Position numbers and translations under genes: made by a program. Shown piece by piece: positions 8,542 through 16,361 of a stretch of 64,000 nt of DNA. Where the stretch lies: contig NZ_LROZ01000001.1 of the NCBI RefSeq assembly GCF_001549985.1, forward strand, positions 124,001-188,000. The letters run 5' to 3'. Position 1 is the stretch's first letter. Each line of letters starts with the position of its first letter. Source of the DNA: Myroides odoratus (lineage in GTDB: Bacteria > Bacteroidota > Bacteroidia > Flavobacteriales > Flavobacteriaceae). The notes below the pieces were generated by a model that made no database searches, was not told the origin of the DNA, and was given only the letters and a program-made list of their open reading frames with translations.

Positions 8542-9258
8542 ATGTACGATAAAACCATTGATATTATCCGCTTTGAAGCGGCGAAACAGCAATACTTTCC
8601 TGTTTCATTGGGTAAACAGAATTGGATGAAGGCACGCGATGTTCCTCATACGGAACTTGAAATCCCTTTAGGACATTCTCGCTACGGAGGGCCAGTGATT
8701 GATTTACCACCAGGGGTAGAACATCCCGAAGGATTGCGCTTTGCGGGTCAATTAGACCTCGCTCAATTTGCTCCTTTTGATCCATATGGATTATTGCCAA
8801 AAACAGGACAGCTTCTCTTTTTTGTGGATATTATGACGGACGAAGGTCAAGTCATCTATGCAGATGTAAAAAATGAAGATTTAGTTCGAATTGTTGTGGA
8901 GCATGAGGACAACTTTTTTTACGGAGTATTAATCGATCGCATTTATGCGGATGTGGACCAGTGGAGTGACCGCTACTACCTACCCGAAGAAGATTATGAA
9001 GAAGAAGATGCAGATGAGGAGGGGTACTACTGGGATTATTTTGGTGGTACACTTCGCTCGAAAATCTTTGGTTTTTTTACCCATTGCCAATTAGGAAAAG
9101 AAGAAATTGAAGAAGTAATGGAGTCTGACAAAATTGTACTCTTTCAAGTGGGTGAAAATGAATTTAATGATGAAGGCGTTTTCTCTGTACTCATTAACAA
9201 AGAAGATTTAAAAAATCGAAATTTTGATCGCTGTTCCTTTTATTGGGCACAGTCCTAA
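8542..9258 (+). CDS. YwqG-like (DUF1963) protein
   Basis: 238 residues. The pattern LRFAGQLDLAQFAPFDPYGLLPKTG, then LLFFVDI, matches the YwqG/DUF1963 fold, in which a 'G.L.FF.D' strand follows a proline-rich turn. An acidic insert (EEDYEEEDADEEG, about 155-167) precedes a second conserved half ending FQVGENEFNDEGVFSVLINKEDL. Soluble and acidic; no signal peptide. The biochemical role of the family is unknown. Some relatives sit near toxin/immunity loci, and this one lies in a run of accessory genes. Transcription probably starts near a weak TATCTTTA element just upstream (about 8510). Confidence 0.7.
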   Translation: MYDKTIDIIRFEAAKQQYFPVSLGKQNWMKARDVPHTELEIPLGHSRYGGPVIDLPPGVEHPEGLRFAGQLDLAQFAPFDPYGLLPKTGQLLFFVDIMTDEGQVIYADVKNEDLVRIVVEHEDNFFYGVLIDRIYADVDQWSDRYYLPEEDYEEEDADEEGYYWDYFGGTLRSKIFGFFTHCQLGKEEIEEVMESDKIVLFQVGENEFNDEGVFSVLINKEDLKNRNFDRCSFYWAQS

Positions 9259-9267
9259 CTTATACTT

Positions 9268-9304
9268 CCCTTCTTTTTTATCCCAAAGGATCTAAAAAGA
9301 AGGG
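9268..9304 (+). terminator. Putative terminator hairpin downstream of the YwqG-like gene
   Basis: CCCTTCTTTTT (9268-9278) and AAAAAGAAGGG (9294-9304) form an 11-bp stem with a 15-base loop shortly after the stop. The 3' flank is only weakly T-rich. Confidence 0.4.
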
Positions 9305-9460
9305 ATTGTTTAGCAATAAACCTCCTTTCGAAAACAAAAAACAGAGAAAATGCTTTTGCAGATATTGAAGTACAACTGAGTTTTTAGAAAAGATGTAAGA
9401 TTTACTTGATTTACGAGGCTTGCTCTTTCACTTCTCAGCACGGAACAACAGCAATAATAG

Positions 9461-9497
9461 AAATGCCTAAGAACTAAAAATTCCTTGGCATTTTTTT
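9461..9497 (+). terminator. Intrinsic terminator upstream of the marR gene
   Basis: AAATGCC and GGCATTT arms, with a partial inner stem AAG/CTT, are followed by a run of T. The plus-strand orientation ends any transcript entering from 9305-9460. That stretch holds no gene I can support. Confidence 0.5.
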
Positions 9498-9514
9498 ATT
9501 TCCCTTTCCTTCTA

Positions 9515-9555
9515 TATATTTGCAAAGTATTTGACTAATCAAACACTTTGCAAAT
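9515..9555 (+). promoter_or_regulatory. marR promoter with 38-bp palindromic operator
   Basis: TATATTTG (9515-9522) fits the -7 consensus TAnnTTTG. Over it lies an interrupted palindrome from 9518 to 9555, with outer arms ATTTGCAAAGT and ACTTTGCAAAT and inner arms TTTGA and TCAAA around CTAA. The right arm ends inside the ATG of the MarR gene. Position and symmetry suggest autorepression by the MarR dimer, possibly two dimers. This also places the true start at the ATG at 9554. Confidence 0.7.
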
Positions 9556-9985
9556 GAAAAACGAATCTTTATCTCTCCTATTTAACTTAACTAAAACCCA
9601 ATCGATACTACAGCGAAAGTTTGATCGATTGAGTATGCACGGTTTAGGTTATACGGATTTTATGTTGCTGCATCTGCTCGCTTCTACATCAGAACAGCAA
9701 ATGCGCCGCATTGACTTGGCAAGTCGCATTGGTTTAACTCCTTCTGGTGTGACGCGTTTATTGAGCCCTTTAGAAAAAAATGGATTAGTAGGACGCGAAA
9801 GTAATGCCAGAGATGCCCGAGTGAGCTATGTTGTACTAACAGCAACAGGACAACGCGTTTATGAAGAGGCTAAAGTTACCGCAGAAGCGCTAGCAAACGA
9901 TATACTCCCAAAAATCACAGCGAATCAACTCCAAGCCATCATGGCATTGTTCAAACAGATTGACCCTGATTTTACTACTTTCTAA
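9554..9985 (+). CDS. MarR family transcriptional regulator
   Basis: 143 residues from the ATG at 9554. A TTG two codons earlier also keeps the frame but falls inside the operator. The winged-helix core is clear: RRIDLASRIGLTPSGVTRLLSPLEKNGLVGRE (about 55-86), followed by the wing NARDARVSYVVLTATGQRVY. Such dimers bind palindromes and are released by small ligands. A long perfect palindrome covers its own promoter and start codon. The alpha/beta hydrolase gene begins 14 bp after its stop, so the two are one transcription unit. It probably senses a substrate handled by that enzyme, which is inference. Confidence 0.88.
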   Translation: MKNESLSLLFNLTKTQSILQRKFDRLSMHGLGYTDFMLLHLLASTSEQQMRRIDLASRIGLTPSGVTRLLSPLEKNGLVGRESNARDARVSYVVLTATGQRVYEEAKVTAEALANDILPKITANQLQAIMALFKQIDPDFTTF

Positions 9986-9999
9986 TTTTATTTTCCCAC

Positions 10000-10881
10000 A
10001 TGAAAAAAGTAATAATAAACAAGATAGAACTTTGTTACCAAACTTTTGGTCAACCACAACATCCTGCGATTCTACTTCTCAGTGGATTGGGCACCGCATT
10101 AACGCGATGGACTGTTCCTTTTTGTCAGCAACTTGTTGAACAAGGGTATTACGTCATTCGCTATGACCAACGCGATACAGGATGCTCTTCTTTTACCCCT
10201 CATTCTTTTGCACATGCAGGAGAAGTCATGGAAGTACTCCAAAAAGGGAAGGCAGAAGCGCCCTTTTATACCTTATACGATTTAGCCACTGATGCCATTC
10301 ACCTCTTGGATCACCTCCAAATTGAACACGCGCATATCATGGGACGTTCAATGGGGGGAATTGTGGCGCAACTCTTAGCGAGTACATATCCCAATCGCGT
10401 ATTGTCTTTGGTGATTATCATGTCTACTTCTCTCCATCCCGCTTTACCCCAAACAACCCCTGAGGTGATGCAACAAATGATGACACCACTTCCAAACTAT
10501 CACACAGCGAAAGAGCAGCATATACAAGCGCGACTTGCCTTCCTTCGTCGTATTAGTAGTACCGATTTACCTTTAGATGAACAAGAGGAAATACAACTCA
10601 TGGAAGAAGATTTTCAACGCAATGCAACGCCCAACAATACGCTACTCCATGTATGTGCCATCGGATTTACGCCTTATACCAAAGAAATAACAGCAAATAT
10701 CAGTTGTCCTACACTTATTGTTCACGGAACTATTGATCCTATTTTTCCCAAAGAACACGGTTTAGACTTACATGCTGCTATTCCTCATTCAAAATTGGTA
10801 TTAATTGAACATATGGGACACGATTTACATGCTGATCGCTATACACTCCTATTGGATGCTTTTAGCCAAAATCAGGGATAA
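10000..10881 (+). CDS. Alpha/beta hydrolase
   Basis: 293 residues. The fold is clear: an oxyanion-loop LLLSGLGTALTRW (about 27-39), YDQRDTGCS, then the nucleophile elbow GRSMGG with Ser (about 120). The acid is in VHGTIDPIFP and the catalytic His in IEHMGHDLH near the end. Length and motifs fit esterase/lipase-like hydrolases or haloperoxidase-like members. The substrate cannot be read. It follows the MarR regulator by 14 bp and is probably repressed through the same palindrome. No signal peptide, so it is cytoplasmic. Confidence 0.85.
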   Translation: MKKVIINKIELCYQTFGQPQHPAILLLSGLGTALTRWTVPFCQQLVEQGYYVIRYDQRDTGCSSFTPHSFAHAGEVMEVLQKGKAEAPFYTLYDLATDAIHLLDHLQIEHAHIMGRSMGGIVAQLLASTYPNRVLSLVIIMSTSLHPALPQTTPEVMQQMMTPLPNYHTAKEQHIQARLAFLRRISSTDLPLDEQEEIQLMEEDFQRNATPNNTLLHVCAIGFTPYTKEITANISCPTLIVHGTIDPIFPKEHGLDLHAAIPHSKLVLIEHMGHDLHADRYTLLLDAFSQNQG

Positions 10882-10929
10882 TAAACTTGTGTATTTCTGT
10901 TATCTTTATCCCAAACAAAAACAACTGCT

Positions 10930-11577
10930 ATGAATCTTACAGAAGAACAGCGTATCGCAATCAAAGAAGCTAATATTGCGCGTATTGCAAAAAAGAACTA
11001 CCGCTATATTGATTGGTTACCCATTTTAGAAAACCCCAATCTACGCAGCCAGGATGAATTAATTGGTAGAATGTCTGTCTTAAATGCCTTGATTAATATT
11101 TCATTTGAAGCTCCTGTTCACCTCGTTCAACAATGGATTGAAGATCAACAATTGTCTCATCACTTATCTACTTGGGAAAAAGAAATTTTAACCAAAACAC
11201 AAGCCGATTTAGATCAATATGAAATCAATACACTCCGTTGGTATTTAGAAGCATTATGGGCTTTGATGTGGGCGGCTAAAATGATTCCTCATTTAGATGA
11301 AACCCAGTGGAATGAAGAATCAATGGCCTCGATGCTACCTAACTTAGAAGATGGAGAAGACAATAGTCGACTACAACAAGTATTGACCATGCGCACAGCT
11401 GAAGATATTTATACCCAACTTGACTTCTATTATCGTTTGCACTGGTATTGTGTGGATGAACGCCTCCAAGGCCATGAAGCAATCATTAATGAGGGACTTG
11501 TCTATGAACGTCGTCGAGCCTTAGAATGGTTAATAAACAAAGATACAGATTGGGATGAAATCGAAATGGGTACGTAA
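10930..11577 (+). CDS. DUF4272 domain protein
   Basis: 215 residues, soluble and acidic. The opening pattern (RIAKKNYRYIDWLPILENP), then RMSVLNALINISF and LRWYLEALWALMWAAKMI, is typical of DUF4272, a helical family of unknown function common in Bacteroidetes and Firmicutes. No catalytic motif is evident. A TATCTTTA element about 30 bp before the ATG may be its -7 box. It is followed after 27 bp by the YfbM-like gene, so they are likely co-transcribed up to the strong terminator at 12112-12143. Confidence 0.75.
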   Translation: MNLTEEQRIAIKEANIARIAKKNYRYIDWLPILENPNLRSQDELIGRMSVLNALINISFEAPVHLVQQWIEDQQLSHHLSTWEKEILTKTQADLDQYEINTLRWYLEALWALMWAAKMIPHLDETQWNEESMASMLPNLEDGEDNSRLQQVLTMRTAEDIYTQLDFYYRLHWYCVDERLQGHEAIINEGLVYERRRALEWLINKDTDWDEIEMGT

Positions 11578-11604
11578 TAAGTAAACAATCAAAAAAGATA
11601 AACG

Positions 11605-12108
11605 ATGAGTATGATAGGTAATCTGCTTCGTGTTTCAGAAGCTGACTTAGAGCGCTATAAAGCAAACAGTTCATTATTTGAAGATCGCATCTACAACGAG
11701 TATGATGAAAATGATGATGCCATGGTTGATTTAGACAAAGCCTGGCACGTACTCGCATTTCTCCTAGGAGAAATGCAAGATAGATTTGAAGATCATCCCA
11801 TGGCAGGTTTAATCTTTGGTAAACATACGTTAGATGAAAATCAAGATGTAGGGTATGGTCCTGCACGCTATTTAACGGTTGATGAAGTACAAGAACTCAA
11901 TCAGGCCTTAACTCAATTATCCGATGAAATACTAAAGAAGCGTTTTTCACCTGCTTTATGTGAAGAACAAGATATTTATCCTTCTTTTTGGATGGGTGAA
12001 GATCCAGCAGACTTATGGGAATACATCCAAGATAATCTCCATGTACTTCGTACCACCTATCAAAAAGCGGTAGATCAAAATGAAGTAATGATTACCTATT
12101 TGAACTAG
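11605..12108 (+). CDS. YfbM-like (DUF1877) protein
   Basis: 167 residues. The pattern MSMIGNLLRVSEADLERY, then VDLDKAWHVLAFLLG, VGYGPARYLTVDEVQELNQ and a C-terminal WEYIQDNLHVLRTTYQKA matches the YfbM/DUF1877 family. It is usually about 165 residues and structurally a single compact domain. Function is unknown. It is the second gene of a pair with DUF4272. The start ATG at 11605 gives a full family N-terminus. A T-rich hairpin terminator immediately follows the stop. Confidence 0.8.
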   Translation: MSMIGNLLRVSEADLERYKANSSLFEDRIYNEYDENDDAMVDLDKAWHVLAFLLGEMQDRFEDHPMAGLIFGKHTLDENQDVGYGPARYLTVDEVQELNQALTQLSDEILKKRFSPALCEEQDIYPSFWMGEDPADLWEYIQDNLHVLRTTYQKAVDQNEVMITYLN

Positions 12109-12111
12109 ATA

Positions 12112-12143
12112 AAAAAAGCCTCTTGTTACAACAAGAGGCTTTT
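12112..12143. terminator. Bidirectional intrinsic terminator
   Basis: AAAAGCCTCTTGTT and AACAAGAGGCTTTT form a 14-bp stem with a very short loop, flanked by A and T runs. It lies between the convergent YfbM-like and GNAT genes. Confidence 0.85.
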
Positions 12144-12165
12144 GTGATTATTCTTTATATCCGTG

Positions 12166-12786
12166 TTATTTTGCTGCAATCAACATTTCTATTTTATTTT
12201 TCACATCCTTCCATTCGGTATCCAAAATACTGTAATACGCAGCATTTCGCGTCGTTCCATCTGCTTGAATCTTATCTTTTCTTAAAATCCCTTCAAACAC
12301 TCCGCCTATCTTTTCAATGGCTTTTCTTGAACGAATATTGGTGTCTTTTGTTTTCAGTTGTACGCGATTCACTTGTAAAACCTCAAAACAATACACCATC
12401 AATAGTAACTTGCATTCCAAATTAACAGTTGTTCCCCAATATTCCTGCGTAATCCAAGTCCAACCAATCTCTAATTTCTTATCCAATTCGTACATTTCAA
12501 AAAAGCGAGTTGATCCCATATATTGACCCGTTTCTTTATTTACAATAACAAAAGGATACTGCAGACCTTGTGCTCTAGCTTTTATAGCCTGTATATAATT
12601 GGCAAAAAACGTTTCTCGTTCAGAACAATCTGAAGGAACTAATCGCCATAATTCTTTATCAGACGCTAACGTATATAACTCTTCCAAATGATGAAGTTCC
12701 AAGGGAATTAATTGTACCATGTTTCCCTCTAAAACAAGAGGATAAGGAATCCAAGGGGCTTTTTTTGTATCAGTCATCTCAATCAC
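12166..12786 (-). CDS. GNAT family N-acetyltransferase (RimJ/RimL-like)
   Basis: 206 residues. The RimJ/RimL-type pattern runs from LEGNMVQLIPLELHHLEELYTLA through YPFVIVNKETGQYMGSTRFF and LEIGWTWITQEYWGTTVN to VNRVQLKTKDTNIRSRKAIEKIGG. The last block is the acetyl-CoA-binding/alpha4 region. It transfers acetyl from acetyl-CoA to an amine. In this subfamily the acceptor is often a protein N-terminus or a small molecule and cannot be told here. The family start could be the internal Met four codons in (MTDTKK). It stands alone on its strand, with a near-consensus TACTTTCG element about 30 bp upstream. Confidence 0.85.
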   Translation of the reverse strand: MIEMTDTKKAPWIPYPLVLEGNMVQLIPLELHHLEELYTLASDKELWRLVPSDCSERETFFANYIQAIKARAQGLQYPFVIVNKETGQYMGSTRFFEMYELDKKLEIGWTWITQEYWGTTVNLECKLLLMVYCFEVLQVNRVQLKTKDTNIRSRKAIEKIGGVFEGILRKDKIQADGTTRNAAYYSILDTEWKDVKNKIEMLIAAK

Positions 12787-12960
12787 ATTTAAGGGGTTTA
12801 CCTTTTAATTTGCCTGCGAAAGTAAAACAAACAAATCAAGAACTCGAGTAGGAGAGATCAAAAATGACGAACTACACGCTCCTTTCCATTTCTCCATTCA
12901 TCCAGTTAAAAGACAAATAGCCATTTGCCTTTTTTATTTCTTCTTTTCAGTATCATCCAA

Positions 12961-14391
12961 TTAATCTTCTCTACTTCCGTCATCAGCCATACGGACAATT
13001 TTAGGTGTAAATATTGCTACGACATTCACCAAATCGCCTTGGGCGGCCATCACCTGATGAATATCCTTATACGCCATCGGAGCTTCATCTTTTCCTGCGC
13101 CAATGAGTTCTACACCGTGATCGGATAAAACGGCTTTAATATCGCTTGATTTTAGCGTTTTAATCGCTTGTGTTCGACTCATCTGTCGTCCTGCTCCATG
13201 TGAAGCTGAATTCAACGCCTCTTCTTCTCCCTTTCCACGAACTAAGAATCCAGGAGCAGTCATGGACCCTGGAATAATTCCCATCACACCTTTACTCGCA
13301 GGTGTAGCTCCTTTACGGTGTACAATCACCTCTTCTCCTTGGTACATTTCCTTCCACGCAAAGTTATGGTGGTTTTCAATTTTAGCTAGTACCTCCGCGC
13401 CAATGGCTTTCGTCAATTTAGCGTGAATCACCTCATGACAAGCCGAAGCATAATCCCCTGCGAGATTCATCAAAGCCCAATATTCTTGTCCCGCTTCCGA
13501 ATTCATATCTAAATAAGCTAAATTCTTTGCTTCATGTGGCAGTTTACAGTATTCCTTTGCAATTTGCGTATAACGTCCTGCAATCGTTGCTCCCATTCCA
13601 CGAGATCCTGAGTGGGTTAACAATGCTAGATACGTTCCTTTTTCGATATTCAATACCGCATCACGTTCCATGAACTCCATCAATCCCCATTCCACAAAGT
13701 GATTTCCGCCACCAGATGACCCCAACTGTTCCCATGCTTTATCTTGTAAATTCTTAATGAAAGGATTCAAATTGAATTCCCCACGATCCAAAATATCATG
13801 TTCTGCTTTGTATTGTCCATGAAATCCATGCCCTGCACCAAATTTGGTATGTTTCACCAATTGTTCTTTTAATAGGGCTTCCATTCCATAGAACTCAATC
13901 CCTTTGATATCAAAAATCGACAACGCCATCCGACATCCAATATCAACGCCCACACCATAAGGAATAACAGCATTTTCCGTTGCTAATACCCCTCCAATAG
14001 GCAATCCATACCCTTGATGAGCATCTGGCATCAAAGCCCCTGCAACAGCCACAGGTAGTTTTACGGCTATTTCCATTTGTCGAATCGCCCCTTCTTCAAT
14101 ATGATCAGATCCATAGATGCTATAATGAACGGCCTCTTCTCTTAAGGGAATCACTTCTTCCTCTACCTGTTGTCCCACGCCTTCGATAATGGCCGTAGCT
14201 AATTTTCCAAACACTTTGTGATTGATATAATCCTCAGCCTGAGTTAAAATCATTTTATAATGGGTCAACATCTCCACTTTTGTTAACCCTGTTCGCTTTT
14301 TATTTATTTTTAATGCAATACCCAACAATGCTGTTTCTGGGTATCCTAATGCGATTAAATCGTTTCCGTTTATTTGTGTATTTTCTTTCAT
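12961..14391 (-). CDS. rtcB: RNA-splicing ligase RtcB
   Basis: 476 residues. RtcB joins RNA ends carrying 2',3'-cyclic phosphate or 3'-phosphate to 5'-OH using GTP and Mn2+. Metal-site motifs are present: YGVGVDIGCRMALS (Cys and Asp), GSSGGGNHFVEWG, LTHSGSRGMG, and SASHGAGRQMSRTQA carrying the guanylylated His. Length fits the family. It is the promoter-distal gene of a minus-strand locus with two RlaP nucleotidyltransferases, a slipin protein and tRNA-like RNAs, with a divergent WYL regulator. That context points to repair of nuclease-damaged RNA rather than tRNA splicing. No archease or RtcA gene is nearby. Confidence 0.95.
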   Translation of the reverse strand: MKENTQINGNDLIALGYPETALLGIALKINKKRTGLTKVEMLTHYKMILTQAEDYINHKVFGKLATAIIEGVGQQVEEEVIPLREEAVHYSIYGSDHIEEGAIRQMEIAVKLPVAVAGALMPDAHQGYGLPIGGVLATENAVIPYGVGVDIGCRMALSIFDIKGIEFYGMEALLKEQLVKHTKFGAGHGFHGQYKAEHDILDRGEFNLNPFIKNLQDKAWEQLGSSGGGNHFVEWGLMEFMERDAVLNIEKGTYLALLTHSGSRGMGATIAGRYTQIAKEYCKLPHEAKNLAYLDMNSEAGQEYWALMNLAGDYASACHEVIHAKLTKAIGAEVLAKIENHHNFAWKEMYQGEEVIVHRKGATPASKGVMGIIPGSMTAPGFLVRGKGEEEALNSASHGAGRQMSRTQAIKTLKSSDIKAVLSDHGVELIGAGKDEAPMAYKDIHQVMAAQGDLVNVVAIFTPKIVRMADDGSRED

Positions 14392-14496
14392 TTTTTTGTT
14401 TTTTTGGGGTGGTGGGTTATGAGTGAACGTTGAACGTCCCTAAATATGGTTGACCGTTTTTAAACATTAACTCTTCCTCCCTTAACTCTTAACCCT
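14392..14496. repeat. Intergenic hairpin-like repeat (GGTTATGAGT / AACTCTTAACC type), copy 1
   Basis: The gap between rtcB and the first RlaP gene contains GGGTTATGAGT near its rtcB end, and two runs of TTAACTCTT with AACCCTT near the other end. These can fold back on each other. Related words recur at 16311-16358 and 39540-39690. Confidence 0.45.
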
Positions 14497-15555
14497 TTAA
14501 CCATAAAGCTCTTCTCTTATCTCAACAACTATTCTTTCTGCGAGTGCTATACTAGGTTTACTCAACAAAGTTGAATCCGCGTAATACTGTTCTATTTCCT
14601 CGTTCAACTGAGTCACTTTATCCAATAACTCCTCATAACTGTAATGTCCTGCTTTAATTTTGAGTAGTTCCTCTCGATATGGTGTAAAGATTTGTAGTGT
14701 ATTATACTTGAATACATCACGTACAATAAGCATTAATCGAATTGTATGCATCATGTTCTTACTGTCATATCCACCTCCGTGATTTACTGTCGTTTGATAG
14801 CGGGTTTCATTTCGTTTCTCCATCCAATCCCAGTATTCTTTATACTGTTTGCAATAACTAGAGTATTCATCCATTTTACACAACAAATATGCTTGTATTT
14901 GCTCTTCTTTGGGAATACTACTCAGGCACACTTGATTAGACTCATCCAAACGCACAATTCCCTTATAGCCTTTATCACCTTGCTCATCGTAAAACAAAGC
15001 ATATAGATCTTTTATGTGATTAACTTTAACCAATCCGCATTGTGCTTGATGTTTATTATTCACATGCAGCCATTTTCTTAGCTCTACAGTTTTCTCTCCA
15101 TCGAGAACATAACAAAAATCCAAAAGCTCTTTGCGTTGTTTATCCATAGGGTGAAAAACTTTTTTATTCAATCCTTTGGCTTTTTTTATCTGACTCATAG
15201 CATAACCTGCAAAGGAATCTTTGGTCAATTTAGATAAAAAATCCGCTAAGCGAATCTTATCGAATATGGGATGCTTAAACAATACAAATTCCTCCGGTGT
15301 AGCTAAAAGTTCTAATATATTTGGATTATTCTTACTCAGCAATTCAATAAAACGCCCCAACTCATAGTATACAATATCATTCGTTTCATTGCTAATTTGA
15401 GGAATATAGTTCAATCCATAAAATTGTTCTTTCGGCAGATAGAATACTCCGCGGATATCTGTATCCGAATCCTTTGTAGCCAAACCATAGGCTCGACTTC
15501 CACTTATACATTCAAAAAGCACCAATCCTTGAGCTTTCATTTCATCAATTGTCAT
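14497..15555 (-). CDS. RlaP-type nucleotidyltransferase A
   Basis: 352 residues. The DNA-polymerase-beta-type core is at the N-terminus: ECISGSRAYGLATKDSDTDIRGVF supplies the GS motif and the paired aspartates (about residues 15-36), followed by an Asp/Glu-bearing strand. The C-terminal half is helical. This fits the RlaP family (PF10127), which is linked to RtcB RNA-repair loci. The expected reaction is transfer of a nucleotide to an RNA end or small substrate; the true substrate is not known to me. It overlaps the second RlaP gene by 4 bp, giving translational coupling. Two divergent copies in tandem suggest distinct substrates or a heteromer. Confidence 0.82.
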   Translation of the reverse strand: MTIDEMKAQGLVLFECISGSRAYGLATKDSDTDIRGVFYLPKEQFYGLNYIPQISNETNDIVYYELGRFIELLSKNNPNILELLATPEEFVLFKHPIFDKIRLADFLSKLTKDSFAGYAMSQIKKAKGLNKKVFHPMDKQRKELLDFCYVLDGEKTVELRKWLHVNNKHQAQCGLVKVNHIKDLYALFYDEQGDKGYKGIVRLDESNQVCLSSIPKEEQIQAYLLCKMDEYSSYCKQYKEYWDWMEKRNETRYQTTVNHGGGYDSKNMMHTIRLMLIVRDVFKYNTLQIFTPYREELLKIKAGHYSYEELLDKVTQLNEEIEQYYADSTLLSKPSIALAERIVVEIREELYG

Positions 15556-16304
15556 TTTATAATTTCTTTTCTAAAAAACAGATTCGCTTGTTCTACATCA
15601 AAATATCCTTTACTTTTTGTTACTGTTGATCGAGATAGTTTCTCATATAAATCATATACATAACTTTTCAATATAGAATTCCAAACATACCAATCTTGTT
15701 CTGTTCCACTTTCTTTTATTCTGATTAAACTTAGAATATATTCTTTTAGTTCCTTGTCCTCAACAAGAACGAGTAAAGGTTGAAATTCCATGGGAGCAAT
15801 GCGATTCATTTGAACATTCCAGTGCGCTGACAATAAAGCTCTCAAAATATAGAATAAGGTTTTATACTTTATTTGTTCTCCTGTTATACTACTCATCTTC
15901 TTCTTTGCTAATCCCAAATAGTGATGCGCATGCGTTTGTTGACAATAATACAATTGACATAACTCCCATAATTCTTTTTGGAAACCTTCCTTTTCTTTAT
16001 ACACAATAGGTGATTGTATCCATTCAAAGATTGTTGTATTCGACTTAAGCAGTAATCCCATAACCTTCTTGATATCCCAAGCATTAAAATCCCACGTTTC
16101 ATCAATAGGCAGGTTTAAAAAATCTTGCACATCTACAACACTTAAATACGTTTCATGTTCTCTTTTGTAAATTAAGCGAACATCGTAATCGCTATCTAGT
16201 GAAGCAAATCCCCAAGCTCTACTTCCTGATTCACAGGCATACAATACTTGTATTGCATAAGTAACTTCTATTTCTTTTATCTTTTGTTCTATTATCTTTT
16301 TCAT
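15552..16304 (-). CDS. RlaP-type nucleotidyltransferase B
   Basis: 250 residues, about 100 shorter than its neighbour at the C-terminus. The same active-site block is present: ACESGSRAWGFASLDSDYDV (about residues 24-43), with the GS motif and two Asp. Downstream, TWDFNAWDIKKVMGLLLKSN and FYILRALLSAHWN are typical helical parts of the RlaP family. It precedes RlaP A, overlapping by 4 bp, and follows the slipin gene by 57 bp containing an imperfect hairpin repeat. Presumed role: an RNA-end nucleotidyltransferase working with RtcB (family context, not proven). Confidence 0.82.
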   Translation of the reverse strand: MKKIIEQKIKEIEVTYAIQVLYACESGSRAWGFASLDSDYDVRLIYKREHETYLSVVDVQDFLNLPIDETWDFNAWDIKKVMGLLLKSNTTIFEWIQSPIVYKEKEGFQKELWELCQLYYCQQTHAHHYLGLAKKKMSSITGEQIKYKTLFYILRALLSAHWNVQMNRIAPMEFQPLLVLVEDKELKEYILSLIRIKESGTEQDWYVWNSILKSYVYDLYEKLSRSTVTKSKGYFDVEQANLFFRKEIIK

Positions 16305-16310
16305 TTTTTT

Positions 16311-16358
16311 TTATGAGTTATGAGTTATGTAAACCGCTAACTCTTAACTCTTACCCCT
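16311..16358. repeat. Intergenic hairpin repeat, copy 2
   Basis: GAGTTATGAGTTA and TAACTCTTAACTC face each other across about 10 bases, with one mismatch in the stem. It lies between the slipin and RlaP B genes and may act as an RNA processing or stability element in the operon. Confidence 0.5.
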
Positions 16359-16361
16359 TAA

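Noticed and set aside
9548..9553. TTG start for the MarR regulator
   Set aside because: It lies inside the palindromic operator two codons before a proper ATG that aligns with family starts.
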